Assembly (NCBI GenBank): GCA_028280945.1
Contig: JANQKV010000008.1
Coordinates: 62,001 to 126,000, forward strand
DNA length: 64,000 nucleotides
Direction: 5' to 3'
Source: Opitutaceae bacterium
Lineage (GTDB): Bacteria > Verrucomicrobiota > Verrucomicrobiia > Opitutales > Opitutaceae
Positions 25,113 through 33,391 of this stretch are shown here, one piece after another. Numbering within the stretch: the stretch's first letter is position 1; every line of letters starts with the position of its first letter. Position numbers and translations under genes: made by a program. Below the pieces are notes generated by a model. That model was not told the origin of the DNA, made no database searches, and worked only from the letters and a program-made list of their open reading frames with translations.

Positions 25113-26338
25113 GTTTCGGTGGGGTCGCCGGCTCCAAACAACGCATCTTCAATCGAAGCTGGGTCGAGGTTCAGGCCGATGAAAACGAGCTCCTGGCGCC
25201 GGTCGCCGTGAGGCTCCTGCCACAGCTCTCGTAGTGAATCCGGCACGGCCTCCCAAGTAATTATCCCGCGTTCGATCATGGCCGCGGCCCACGGGCGCAG
25301 ATAGGCCGTCTTCACATTACGGCCCGCCACGGAGAGGTAACCGATGCGGTCCGGCTCTTCCCGGCTCCAGTAAAAGCCTTTGGCGCGAAGGAGTCCGGGG
25401 ATGCGGGTTTCCACGGCTTCGCGCAGCCGGTCTTCCGAAATCGGTTTTCGGCGCGTCACCAAAAAATGTTGGATGCCATAGCGGGAGGCGAAGTCCGTGG
25501 ACTCGGCCGGAGACACCCGTTCGCAGCGGGGGCCGCTTTGCCGGGCGAGCACAAAGGCTTCGTCGAGTGAGGTATGCCAGGCGGCGGAGGTGAGCGTGTC
25601 CCGGGGATCGAAACGGCGCTCGCCTGGCCAGACACTCACGGGGGTTTGGCCGTTCCGTGCCTGGAACAGGTCAGCGCGCGGATTAAGTCCCTGCAGGATG
25701 TTGGTCAGTTGGCCGATTTCCTGCGGTGCAACGAGGTCGCATTTGTTGATGATTAACACATCGGCGCACTCGACCTGTTCGACCATGAGTTCAAAAACAG
25801 GGCGCTCTGTTTCTGCCTGGGGAGACTGGGGGGCTCCGGTTTGGCCGCAATGCTCTTCCAGAAACTGGGCAGCATCGACCAGGGTGATCAGGGCGTGCAG
25901 TTCGGCAAAGTCCGCCACGCGGCGACCAAACTCGTTGGGTTTGATGAACAGGTCGGCCACGGATCGGGGTTCGGCTACGCCGGAGCACTCCACGACCAGA
26001 TGATCGTAATCGCCCGATGCGGCGAGCTCCGCTAGCGTCTCGGCCAGGGTGTCGCGCACGGAACAGCAGATGCAGCCGTTGGTCAGTGCCACGGTTTCGG
26101 TGGCGTTGACGATGTCCGGAGAGGTCAGGCTGTCTTGCAGCAGCGATGCGTCGATATTCACCTCACCGACATCATTCACCACCAGCGCAATGCGCAGTCC
26201 GTGCGGTTGGCTCATGATGTGGCTCAACCACGTGGTTTTACCGGCCCCCAAAAAACCCGAGACCACCGTGACGGGCGGCCGCGGCTGATCACCCTCTGGC
26301 TTGGGTGCCTCAAACGAGGGAATGAAGGACCGGAGCAT
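25091..26338 (-). CDS. CobW/COG0523-family GTPase, copy 1 (putative zinc chaperone)
   Basis: 415 residues from MLRSFIPSFEAPK at 26338. Walker A GFLGAGKTT at residues 28-36, the family metal motif CICC at residues 89-92, NKCD as G4, and a C-terminal CobW_C domain (GIQHFLVTRRKPI...GDRRQELVFIG). COG0523 proteins insert or deliver metals to client enzymes; many are induced by zinc limitation. It is 5 bp after dcd, forming a dcd-cobW operon headed by box copy 5. The second, longer-motif paralogue is divergently placed at 27231. Confidence 0.93.
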   Translation of the reverse strand: MLRSFIPSFEAPKPEGDQPRPPVTVVSGFLGAGKTTWLSHIMSQPHGLRIALVVNDVGEVNIDASLLQDSLTSPDIVNATETVALTNGCICCSVRDTLAETLAELAASGDYDHLVVECSGVAEPRSVADLFIKPNEFGRRVADFAELHALITLVDAAQFLEEHCGQTGAPQSPQAETERPVFELMVEQVECADVLIINKCDLVAPQEIGQLTNILQGLNPRADLFQARNGQTPVSVWPGERRFDPRDTLTSAAWHTSLDEAFVLARQSGPRCERVSPAESTDFASRYGIQHFLVTRRKPISEDRLREAVETRIPGLLRAKGFYWSREEPDRIGYLSVAGRNVKTAYLRPWAAAMIERGIITWEAVPDSLRELWQEPHGDRRQELVFIGLNLDPASIEDALFGAGDPTETQAGGVP

Positions 26339-26343
26339 GCGGG

Positions 26344-26928
26344 TTAAACTTTGGGCAGGGTGACCTGTTGTTTTTGGTGCTGATATTTGCCGTCGCGCGT
26401 GCGGTAGGAGGTCTGGCATGGCTCCGCCAAGAAGAAGAGCATCTGCACGATGCCTTCCTCAGCGTAAATCCGGCAGTCTGCCGCCGAAGAGTTGGAAAAC
26501 TCCAAAGTGAGATGCCCACGCCAGCCCGCCTCGGCCGGTGTGACATTGGCGATGATGCCACAGCGGGCGTAGGTGCTCTTGCCGACACAGATCGCGGTCA
26601 CTTCGGACGGCAGGTCAAGCCGCTCGACGGCGACACCCAGGCCGTAGCTGCGGGCGGGCAGGACGAAGTAGCGCCCTTGGTCGTCTTCGTGCAGCGGCGC
26701 TTTCTCCAAATTGCGGGGATTGAAGTTCTTGGGATCAACCACCGTGCCCGGCACATGGCGAAAGATCAGAAATTCCCGGGCGGAAAGCCGCAGGTCGTAA
26801 CCGAAACTGGACAGGCCGTGAGAGAGCACACGCCGCCCATCCGCTTCTTCCCGCACCAGGCTTGGGCTGAAGGGCCGGATCATGCCCGCTTCGGCGAACG
26901 TGGTGATTTGTTGGTCGTTGAGAATCAT
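26344..26928 (-). CDS. dcd: dCTP deaminase
   Basis: 194 residues, full length. Conserved blocks MILNDQQI, GLSSFGYDLRLS, GKSTYARCGIIANVTPAEAGWRGHLTLEFSN (with the catalytic Glu in AEAGW) and the C-terminal KYQHQKQ are all present. It makes dUTP from dCTP for dTTP synthesis without needing zinc, unlike zinc-dependent dCMP or cytidine deaminases. Being first in an operon with a COG0523 GTPase and under the shared box suggests it may serve as a zinc-sparing route; it could also be the only dcd of the cell. Confidence 0.95.
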   Translation of the reverse strand: MILNDQQITTFAEAGMIRPFSPSLVREEADGRRVLSHGLSSFGYDLRLSAREFLIFRHVPGTVVDPKNFNPRNLEKAPLHEDDQGRYFVLPARSYGLGVAVERLDLPSEVTAICVGKSTYARCGIIANVTPAEAGWRGHLTLEFSNSSAADCRIYAEEGIVQMLFFLAEPCQTSYRTRDGKYQHQKQQVTLPKV

Positions 26929-26991
26929 GGGGAGGATGAGGAGAATTCGAATTGCTGATCTCGGCAGCGGACAGGGATTCGAGTGGAGACC

Positions 26992-27008
26992 GTAGCAAAG
27001 TCGTCAAG
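26992..27008 (-). promoter_or_regulatory. Conserved regulatory box, copy 5 (upstream of dcd-cobW)
   Basis: Minus strand CTTGACGACTTTGCTAC, one base different from the other five copies, and preceded by CCTTTC instead of a full C-run. It lies 64 bp before dcd and is the most divergent copy. Confidence 0.7.
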
Positions 27009-27107
27009 GAAAGGCTGAGATTTCGTCGGCCACCGCTTGGTCTACGGACCGCTTTTGTGTCCCGAATCCCGCCTAAACCGAGTCGGACGGAGATCCGGTC
27101 CATTCGA

Positions 27108-27129
27108 CCCCTCTTGACGACTTTGCTAG
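27108..27129 (+). promoter_or_regulatory. Conserved regulatory box, copy 6 (upstream of cobW copy 2)
   Basis: CCCCT then CTTGACGACTTTGCTAG (27113-27129) then TCTGC, 101 bp before the chosen ATG. With copy 5 it makes a second divergent intergenic region carrying two outward-facing boxes. Confidence 0.72.
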
Positions 27130-27230
27130 TCTGCGGGTCAAGCCCGTCACCGCCTGCTTCGAGCGTCTCCCTCCTGGAGGTCTCTCTCGAGCGTTTGGAG
27201 CACCCTTCGCTTTCCCTTTTTTCTCCAAAA

Positions 27231-28472
27231 ATGAAAAACCCGCCTGCTGCACCCGCCGATTTGATCGATAACCGCACCGTCGACCGGCGCCTCCCGGTCA
27301 CGGTCCTCTCCGGCTTCCTCGGGGCCGGCAAGACCACCATCCTCAATCACCTGCTCAACAACCGCGAGGGCCTGCGCATTGCCCTCATCGTGAACGATAT
27401 GTCGGAGGTGAATATTGACGCGGCGCTGGTAGGCCAGGGTGCCGCCGCGGTGGCCCAACGGGAAGAGAAGATCGTGGAGATGTCCAATGGCTGCATTTGC
27501 TGCACCCTGCGCGAGGACCTGCTGGTCGAGGTGGCCCAGCTGGCGAAGGAAAACCGATTCGACTACTTGGTGATTGAATCGACTGGCATCAGCGAACCGT
27601 TGCCTGTCGCCGAGACGTTTACGTTCGCTGACGAGAATGGGGCGACGCTCGATGAGGTGGCCCGGCTCGATACGATGGTGACGGTGGTCGATGGCTACAA
27701 CATCCTCAAGGACTACGGATCAGACGATAGCCTCTTTGAGCGCGGCCAGGTGGCGGACGAAGAGGACGAGCGTGATCTGGCGACATTGTTGGCCGAGCAA
27801 ATCGAGTTCGCCGATGTCATTGTGCTCAACAAAATCGACCTCCTGGATGATGCGGGACAGGAGCGGGTCGTTCAAATGGTGCGGGCGCTCAATCCCTCCG
27901 CCCAATTGCATTGTGTGGAGCAGGGGCGAATCCCCATCGCCGAGGTTTTGAACACGCATCGGTTTTCCTTCGACGATGCCAGCAAGTCACCGCTCTGGTT
28001 GCAGACCCTGCGGGGCGAGGAATCGTCGGAATCGGACGAATACGGTATCGGCAGTTTCGTTTATCGCTCGCGTCGTCCCTTCCATCCGCAGCGCTTTCAT
28101 CGCTGGGCCTCCTCTCCGCCGGAAAACGTCATCCGTTCCAAAGGGTTCTTTTTCCTCGCTTCACGGATGCACCAGGTGGGCTCCTGGTCGCAAGCGGGAG
28201 GCATCAGCCAACAGGGCCCTGCCGGTTATTGGTGGGCCGCCGTGGGCAAGGAGCACTGGCCGGCCGAGGGTGAACCCTTGGACCAGATTCAACGGAACTG
28301 GGAAGAGCCGTTCGGTGATCGCCGTCAGGAACTGGTGTTCATCGGCAATGAGACCATGGACCGTGAGGTCCTGACAGCTCAACTCGACGCCTGCCTGCTC
28401 ACCAATGAGGAACTTGAGCGCGGCGCCCGCCGTTGGAGTTACTACGTGGATCCGTTTCCTCTGTGGGAGTGA
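27231..28472 (+). CDS. CobW/COG0523-family GTPase, copy 2 (putative zinc chaperone)
   Basis: 413 residues from MKNPPAAPADLIDN; the frame stays open upstream across the box, but that extension is Pro/Arg/Ser-rich and unlike the family. Walker A GFLGAGKTT at residues 28-36, CICC at 88-91, NKID as G4, and a CobW_C domain (GIGSFVYRSRRPFHPQRFH...GDRRQELVFIGN). An acidic loop (VADEEDERD) near residue 180 is an extra compared with copy 1. Two COG0523 proteins with different loops in one regulon suggests different client proteins. Confidence 0.93.
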   Translation: MKNPPAAPADLIDNRTVDRRLPVTVLSGFLGAGKTTILNHLLNNREGLRIALIVNDMSEVNIDAALVGQGAAAVAQREEKIVEMSNGCICCTLREDLLVEVAQLAKENRFDYLVIESTGISEPLPVAETFTFADENGATLDEVARLDTMVTVVDGYNILKDYGSDDSLFERGQVADEEDERDLATLLAEQIEFADVIVLNKIDLLDDAGQERVVQMVRALNPSAQLHCVEQGRIPIAEVLNTHRFSFDDASKSPLWLQTLRGEESSESDEYGIGSFVYRSRRPFHPQRFHRWASSPPENVIRSKGFFFLASRMHQVGSWSQAGGISQQGPAGYWWAAVGKEHWPAEGEPLDQIQRNWEEPFGDRRQELVFIGNETMDREVLTAQLDACLLTNEELERGARRWSYYVDPFPLWE

Positions 28473-28509
28473 TCGCGCCCGGTCGTGCCGGCGGATTTAT
28501 CTTGCTGAT

Positions 28510-28526
28510 GTGGCCAAAATGGCCAC
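28510..28526. promoter_or_regulatory. Perfect 7-bp inverted repeat upstream of higBA
   Basis: GTGGCCA-AAA-TGGCCAC, 118 bp before higB and 37 bp after cobW copy 2. It could be the HigA operator, since antitoxins of this class usually repress their own promoter; it lacks the T-run of a terminator. Confidence 0.4.
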
Positions 28527-28644
28527 TAATCCTAATCGCGACGGGCCATCAAAGCCCAACCGTGAAAACGAAAACCGATAATTAGATAAAACCGAAACCC
28601 GATGAACCACCACTGTTTCCACCATTCGCCCCTGTTGGCTTCCA

Positions 28645-28950
28645 ATGCGCATCATCACCCGAAAGCGTCTGAATGACGCCGTTGCCTTACACGCCAGACT
28701 TTCTCCGACCATCAATCATTGGTATGCGGTCGCGAAGCGCGCGACTTGGCGCAATCTTCCCGAAACGCGAAAGTCTTTCCCTCACGCCGATCAGGTTAAA
28801 GTAAAGAGCGGCAAGTTAGTGACCGTTTTCAATCTGACCAACGACTTTCGCCTCATAACCGCCATTCACTACAATCGGCAAATTATCTACATCCTGCGCA
28901 TCATGACCCATGCGGAATACGATGGGTCGAACTGGAAACAGACTTTATGA
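28645..28950 (+). CDS. higB: HigB-family toxin
   Basis: 101 residues with the HigB_toxin pattern: RKRLNDAVALH, WYAVAKRATWRNLPETRKSFPHAD, and a C-terminal FNLTNDFRLITAIHYNRQIIYILRIMTHAEYD core. These are ribosome-dependent mRNA interferases. The stop overlaps the antitoxin start by four bases (ATGA), toxin first, as usual for higBA. Confidence 0.9.
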   Translation: MRIITRKRLNDAVALHARLSPTINHWYAVAKRATWRNLPETRKSFPHADQVKVKSGKLVTVFNLTNDFRLITAIHYNRQIIYILRIMTHAEYDGSNWKQTL

Positions 28951-29372
28951 AAACCCGTAGTTCCAACGTGCAGCCCACCAAGATTCCTCGGAAGTATGCG
29001 GAGTTGGTGGAGATGCATCTGCCACGACCGATCCACGACCAAGTTGCCTACGAGAACACCGTGGATGTGATCGATGCCTTGGCGGGTCACAAGCTCAATG
29101 CCGACCAAGAGGATTACCTCGAGCTGCTGAGCCGCCTCGTCGAAACCTACGAAGATGAGCATGTGCCGGAACTGTCAGCGGGAACCCCATTGGACCGACT
29201 CAAGTATTTGCTGACGGAGAGCAACCTTGGAGGAGAGGACTTGGCTGACCTGCTAGGAGTGGATCGTTCCACCGCCTACAAACTCTTGAAAGGCAGCAGA
29301 AACCTGACGGCTGAGCACATCCGGATTTTAACCAAGCGATTCAAAGTCAGCTCCGACTGTTTCCTGGCCTGA
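28947..29372 (+). CDS. higA: HigA-family antitoxin
   Basis: 141 residues. The N-terminal helical part (NTVDVIDALAGHKLNADQEDYLELLSRLVETYE) binds the toxin; the C-terminal helix-turn-helix (LADLLGVDRSTAYKLLKGSRNLTAEHIRIL) binds DNA. It likely represses its own operon. Confidence 0.9.
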   Translation: MKTRSSNVQPTKIPRKYAELVEMHLPRPIHDQVAYENTVDVIDALAGHKLNADQEDYLELLSRLVETYEDEHVPELSAGTPLDRLKYLLTESNLGGEDLADLLGVDRSTAYKLLKGSRNLTAEHIRILTKRFKVSSDCFLA

Positions 29373-29731
29373 AGGCATGACACGTCGTGTTCATCTGTCG
29401 GTGCGTTCGATCTTTTCGATCCCGATTGGCTCACACCCTACGTCGATCTGCTGGCAAAGGTAAATGAACGCCCCTGAAGGGCTGGAACGATAAAGGGGAG
29501 CTGAAAAGGGGTCGTTCCGTAATTCTCGTATTGGTGTGGGAGCGCACAGCTGGGCCCAGTCAAAGCATGAACCGGGCACATTTGACCACCTCCAGCATCT
29601 TTGAAACTGCTGTGATGGTTGGGCTCGGTCGATGGTCTTCCGGCTGGGGGCTGTGAACGACGGAATAAAAAAGTGAGGCATACGGTATGGCGCGAGGGAC
29701 GCCAACGTGGCCGCGTGGGAAACAGCCGTGA
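29373..29731. other. Intergenic stretch between convergent genes, nothing recognised
   Basis: About 360 bases between the stops of higA and the sufE-like gene. No convincing frame, no clear terminator with a T-run, and no repeat seen elsewhere in the window. Confidence 0.5.
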
Positions 29732-30154
29732 TCAGGCTGCGTTGGAAACCTGGCTTTCAGCAAACTCCTGAATGCGGCGGCGTAGATTGGTCAATCCGTT
29801 GCTCCGATTGGAGGACAGCATCTGGGCGAGCCCGGCTTCTTCCAAGAAACCCATCTCCGCGGCGGCAACGTCCGCCGGAGTTTCGCCCTCGAATACGCCA
29901 CAGACCAAGGCGGCGATGCCTTTGCTGATCTTTGCATCCGCATCCATTTCGAAATGGCAACGACCGTCCCGCAGTTCGGGATGTAGCCAAAGATTGGAGA
30001 CGCAGCCGGGCAGGAGGTTGTTGTCCACCCGGTGCCGCGGATCGATGGCCGGGTAGCTGTCGCCGGCTTCCATGAGCCAGCGAAATCGCTCCTCCATGTC
30101 GGGCAGGATGGCGAAGGTTTCGACGAGTTGATTCTGTTTATCCTTGATGCTCAT
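29732..30154 (-). CDS. sufE: SufE-family sulfur acceptor protein
   Basis: 140 residues from MSIKDKQNQLVETFA. The family core LLPGCVSNLWL carries the persulfide-accepting Cys51, and the C-terminal helix (GLTNLRRRIQEFA) is conserved. SufE takes sulfur from the cysteine desulfurase SufS for Fe-S cluster building; sufS is not in the window. It lies 82 bp after the thioredoxin-like gene and may be the last gene of that operon. Confidence 0.88.
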   Translation of the reverse strand: MSIKDKQNQLVETFAILPDMEERFRWLMEAGDSYPAIDPRHRVDNNLLPGCVSNLWLHPELRDGRCHFEMDADAKISKGIAALVCGVFEGETPADVAAAEMGFLEEAGLAQMLSSNRSNGLTNLRRRIQEFAESQVSNAA

Positions 30155-30236
30155 GACGGGCAGGCGGCCTGAAGCGGGTTTAATGCCGAGCTTCGACCGT
30201 AACAACACCGTCAAGGTTTGCGACCGAGTTGCTGCT

Positions 30237-30920
30237 TTATTGCGATCTGGGCACGGTTGACACCAAATGGCTGAGCGCGGCGTCCATGACGGCGGCAGCT
30301 TTGCCCGCGACGGTGATCGCGCGCAGTTGGTTCGCCTCCACGGCGAACGCTTGGAACTGCGGGGTGCCCCCGGATATCTCGGTCAACCAGGGGTCGCGAT
30401 CAATCACCGAGGGGCCGAGCGCCGGCCAGGGATAAGCCTCTTCGCGCAGATAATCGGCCCGGGCGCGTGGACTTTCGTCGATGGCGTAGGTTACCATTTC
30501 CAAGCCCGGCGCGCGCTCGCGAAACTCGGTGTAGGTTTGGCGCAACGCGGCGCCAATCTGCTTGCAGGGAGCGCACCACGACGCGCTGTAGAAGAAGACC
30601 ACCACCCGAGTGTCGTCACCCAACCCAACTGGTGGTAGGGCCAGTTTCTTGGGCTGCACCAAGCCTCCCCGAATCTGGTCGGGACGAGGCAGGGTGCTGC
30701 CAAGTTCGAATCCTGCTGATACGGGCGGAAGAATTACCAAGGCAGCCAACGCCACTACGATTGGCAATAGGGAGCCGGAGATTCGACCCGGTCGGAGTGT
30801 CGGACGTGAAGCCCGACCCACATGTTGCCTGGTTCGTGGATTGGGCTTTGCGCCCAATGGCGTTTTTTGACCCAGGCGGTGCACCACGACTAGAAATCCA
30901 CCCGCGCACCGAGTGTCCAT
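30237..30920 (-). CDS. Membrane-anchored or secreted thioredoxin-like protein
   Basis: Up to 227 residues. A hydrophobic segment (ISGSLLPIVVALAALVILPPVSAG) precedes a thioredoxin fold with VVFFYSASWCAPCKQI (active site WCAPC) and the cis-Pro loop SGGTPQF. The ATG at 30920 overlaps the TonB receptor by 31 bases; a GTG at 30887, two bases after the receptor stop, is an equally good start. It would act in the periplasm as a thiol reductase or oxidase. It directly follows a receptor whose plug has a CQNC pair and may keep such cysteines in the right redox state; this is inference. Confidence 0.82.
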   Translation of the reverse strand: MDTRCAGGFLVVVHRLGQKTPLGAKPNPRTRQHVGRASRPTLRPGRISGSLLPIVVALAALVILPPVSAGFELGSTLPRPDQIRGGLVQPKKLALPPVGLGDDTRVVVFFYSASWCAPCKQIGAALRQTYTEFRERAPGLEMVTYAIDESPRARADYLREEAYPWPALGPSVIDRDPWLTEISGGTPQFQAFAVEANQLRAITVAGKAAAVMDAALSHLVSTVPRSQ

Positions 30921-33112
30921 GTGCGCGGATACCGCGGGCCGTAGATGTAACCCGGATCGCGGGAGGGGCCGGTCTCGAGGTCGTTTTGAAATTCATCGAG
31001 CAGATTGTTCACGCTGGCGCGCAGCGTGAGCTCGAAGGCTTCAAATTCGAACGACTTGCTGACGCCCAGGTCGACCACCAAAAAATCGGGGGTGGGCTCG
31101 ATGGGATTGACGCCGGGCACAACCGAGTCGAGACGGTCGGCCACCATGTCTCCGGTCCACTTCACCGCCAGAAAACCATCAATCCACTCCTCGTTGTTGT
31201 AGACCATTTGAAGCACGCCGGACCAGTCGGGCGTCTTGTTATAGCGGCGGGTTCCGCGATCGGGATCGGCCTCGTCAAATCGAGCGCGGCTGTAGGCGAG
31301 TCCGGCGTTCATCGAAAGATGGGAATTGAAACGATAGGCGGCATCCCATTCCACGCCCAGCACAGTGGAACCGGCGGTATTAACGCGGTCGATTTTTTCA
31401 CGGCCGTTTTCGATTCGCAAGGTGCCTTCGTCCAAGTCGAAGGAGTTTTCGAGAATCGTGTAGTAACCCTGGACCGAGGTGACGAGGCGGCCGTCGAGTC
31501 CCTTCGGCGTGAAATCCGCGCCCAATGAGAAGGTGTGCGAGCGCTCTTCAACCAGCTCCGCGGGGTTCACAATGTCGCGCGGCACCCCACCGATGTTTTC
31601 GATGTGAATGTCTTCATCGAAGACCCGGGGGGCGAGAAAACCGGAGCTGTAGTTGGCGCGCCAAGCCAGCTCGGAATTTGCCACCCATCGACTGGCGATG
31701 CGCGGGGAAACCACCCAGTTCGAAAGCGTGTTGGCCTTGTCGGCTCGAATGCCCGGCACGAATTCGACGCGATCATTGATCCGCCATTCATCCTGCAAAA
31801 ACACCCCGAGGTTGCGAAACGTGTCGTCGTGGAGCACGGCGATGAAATCATCGTCGGCGTCGAGTTGCTCGTCGAAGAGGTCTTCCGTCTCGGACTGGAC
31901 GCCGAAGATGAAGTGGTGCGTGCCCGTGTTCCCGACTTGGCCGGCTGCGTAGTGCAGGGAGGCGTCAAAAAACCACGTGGTGGTTTCGGTGAAACCAAAG
32001 CTGTTGAAGGAGCCCCCTCCGGTGCCATCGGTCGGATCACCGAAGAGCGCCGCGGCGCGAGCGGCGTCGGAGCCGGGCGGAGCCTCGGCATCGGGAGCAA
32101 TGCCATTGTAGGTCCTGGTGGTGGCATCGACGAGTGCATCTCCCGGTCGAATGAGTTCCTCGCCGGTGCCGCCGTAGTAGCTGTCGCGGTAGAAGCGCAC
32201 GGCGGAGGCGGAAGCCGAAAAACTGAGCTGCGACGAAAGCTCCTGTGCCCAACTTAAGGTGGCCCAGTGGTAATCGGTTTCCAGCGCCTCGGCGATTTGC
32301 GCAAACTCTTCCGGGACACCCAAACGATCGCCGCCCCGGCGGTCCTCGTGGATGTATTGGTAGTTGAACGTAAGGCGGGAGCGGTCGGTTGGATTCCACC
32401 AGAGGTAGGTGCCGATGGTGGTATTGTCGCGTTGGACAAGTTCGCTGAAACCGTCGCCGTTCAGGTCGAGCGCTTCCTGGTCACCTTGCAGCCCGTAGAC
32501 TGCGCCCTTGAGCGTAGTGTCCTCGCCCACGAAGAAGCTGGCGAACTGGGTCTGCCAGGTTGTCGCGCCATCGATGTCACGCAGCGTGGTATCGATGTGG
32601 GTGTGGGTGGCAAACGGCTCTTCCGGGATCAAGTTGATTACGCCGGCCACTGCCCCGGGACCGTAGAGTGAAGAACCGCCGCCTTTGACCACTTCAACGC
32701 GGTCAAGGAGCACCGTTGGCACTTGGTCGATGCCGTAGACTGCCGCCACGCCGGTGAAGAGCGGCAGGCCATCGATGAGGATTTGGTTGTAGTTGCCCGG
32801 CAGGCCGAGGAGTTGGATTTCGGCGGTGCCGCAGTTTTGGCAGTTGGCCTCGGTGCGCGCGCCGTTGAGCAGCTCGATGGCGGTTCCCAACTCGAAGGTC
32901 ATGGCGGCCGAAAAATCGTCCGCTCCCAGCATCTCGGTTTTAATCGGAACTTCGGAGAACAATCGCTCGGAGCGGGTGCCGGTGGTGACGACCTCCATCT
33001 TTTCCAATTCTTGCACGGGTTCCTCGGCTCGGATCAGCGGTGGACCCAACAGGGCTCCGACGACCAATAGAGCGGGCAGGCGGAAGTGAAATGAGTGTGC
33101 TCGGAAAGTCAT
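30890..33112 (-). CDS. TonB-dependent receptor with CxxC in the plug
   Basis: 740 residues with signal peptide (LLVVGALLGPPLIRAEE), TonB box (KMEVVTTGTRSERL), plug with EANCQNCGTAEIQLLGLPGNYNQILIDG and VEVVKGGGSSLYGPGAVAGVINL, and a barrel ending RVDF. The NCQNCG segment is shared with the receptor at 43985-46141 and not with the other seven, so these two form a subclass. The close spacing CxxC could be a disulfide or metal site on the plug. First gene of TonB-thioredoxin-SufE, divergent from a DUF3179 gene. Confidence 0.93.
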   Translation of the reverse strand: MTFRAHSFHFRLPALLVVGALLGPPLIRAEEPVQELEKMEVVTTGTRSERLFSEVPIKTEMLGADDFSAAMTFELGTAIELLNGARTEANCQNCGTAEIQLLGLPGNYNQILIDGLPLFTGVAAVYGIDQVPTVLLDRVEVVKGGGSSLYGPGAVAGVINLIPEEPFATHTHIDTTLRDIDGATTWQTQFASFFVGEDTTLKGAVYGLQGDQEALDLNGDGFSELVQRDNTTIGTYLWWNPTDRSRLTFNYQYIHEDRRGGDRLGVPEEFAQIAEALETDYHWATLSWAQELSSQLSFSASASAVRFYRDSYYGGTGEELIRPGDALVDATTRTYNGIAPDAEAPPGSDAARAAALFGDPTDGTGGGSFNSFGFTETTTWFFDASLHYAAGQVGNTGTHHFIFGVQSETEDLFDEQLDADDDFIAVLHDDTFRNLGVFLQDEWRINDRVEFVPGIRADKANTLSNWVVSPRIASRWVANSELAWRANYSSGFLAPRVFDEDIHIENIGGVPRDIVNPAELVEERSHTFSLGADFTPKGLDGRLVTSVQGYYTILENSFDLDEGTLRIENGREKIDRVNTAGSTVLGVEWDAAYRFNSHLSMNAGLAYSRARFDEADPDRGTRRYNKTPDWSGVLQMVYNNEEWIDGFLAVKWTGDMVADRLDSVVPGVNPIEPTPDFLVVDLGVSKSFEFEAFELTLRASVNNLLDEFQNDLETGPSRDPGYIYGPRYPRTWTLGARVDF

Positions 33113-33131
33113 GAAGTCAGCGAATTAGGTA

Positions 33132-33155
33132 AGACTAATAATGATATGCAAGTCT
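33132..33155. promoter_or_regulatory. Possible Fur-type operator between divergent TonB and DUF3179 genes
   Basis: An A/T-rich segment, AGACT-AATAATGATATGCA-AGTCT, with inverted outer 5-mers and an AATAATGATA core like part of the classical Fur box. It is 20 bp upstream of the TonB receptor start in an otherwise GC-rich region. Confidence 0.4.
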
Positions 33156-33391
33156 ATATTTGTAAGTTTGGTGAAAATGATCCCTGGGCATGGAGTGAAG
33201 ATACCGGGCCGGTGGGAGCAGTGCCTGTTTCCGATGTTGACGCTTGGTTTACCGATGTGCCCGCAAGGCGCCTTTGCGCCAGGCGTTGCGCAGCCGTTCC
33301 GGGGCAGCGGACGGGGTGGTGTCGGCCGATTCAGACCTGAACAGTCTGCCCGGCGCGGAAATAAATGTGTCGCCGGATATCTCGGAAGGTC

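Noticed and set aside
4594..27129. Reading the 17-bp box as a standard sigma70 or sigma54 promoter
   Set aside because: TTGACG resembles a -35, but no -10 is conserved 16-18 bp later in the six copies; the TTGC looks like a sigma54 -12 but the GG of the -24 element is absent.
29391..29705. A 104-codon leftward frame in the gap after higA
   Set aside because: No start signal, no family resemblance, Ser/Pro/Arg-rich composition of non-coding translation.
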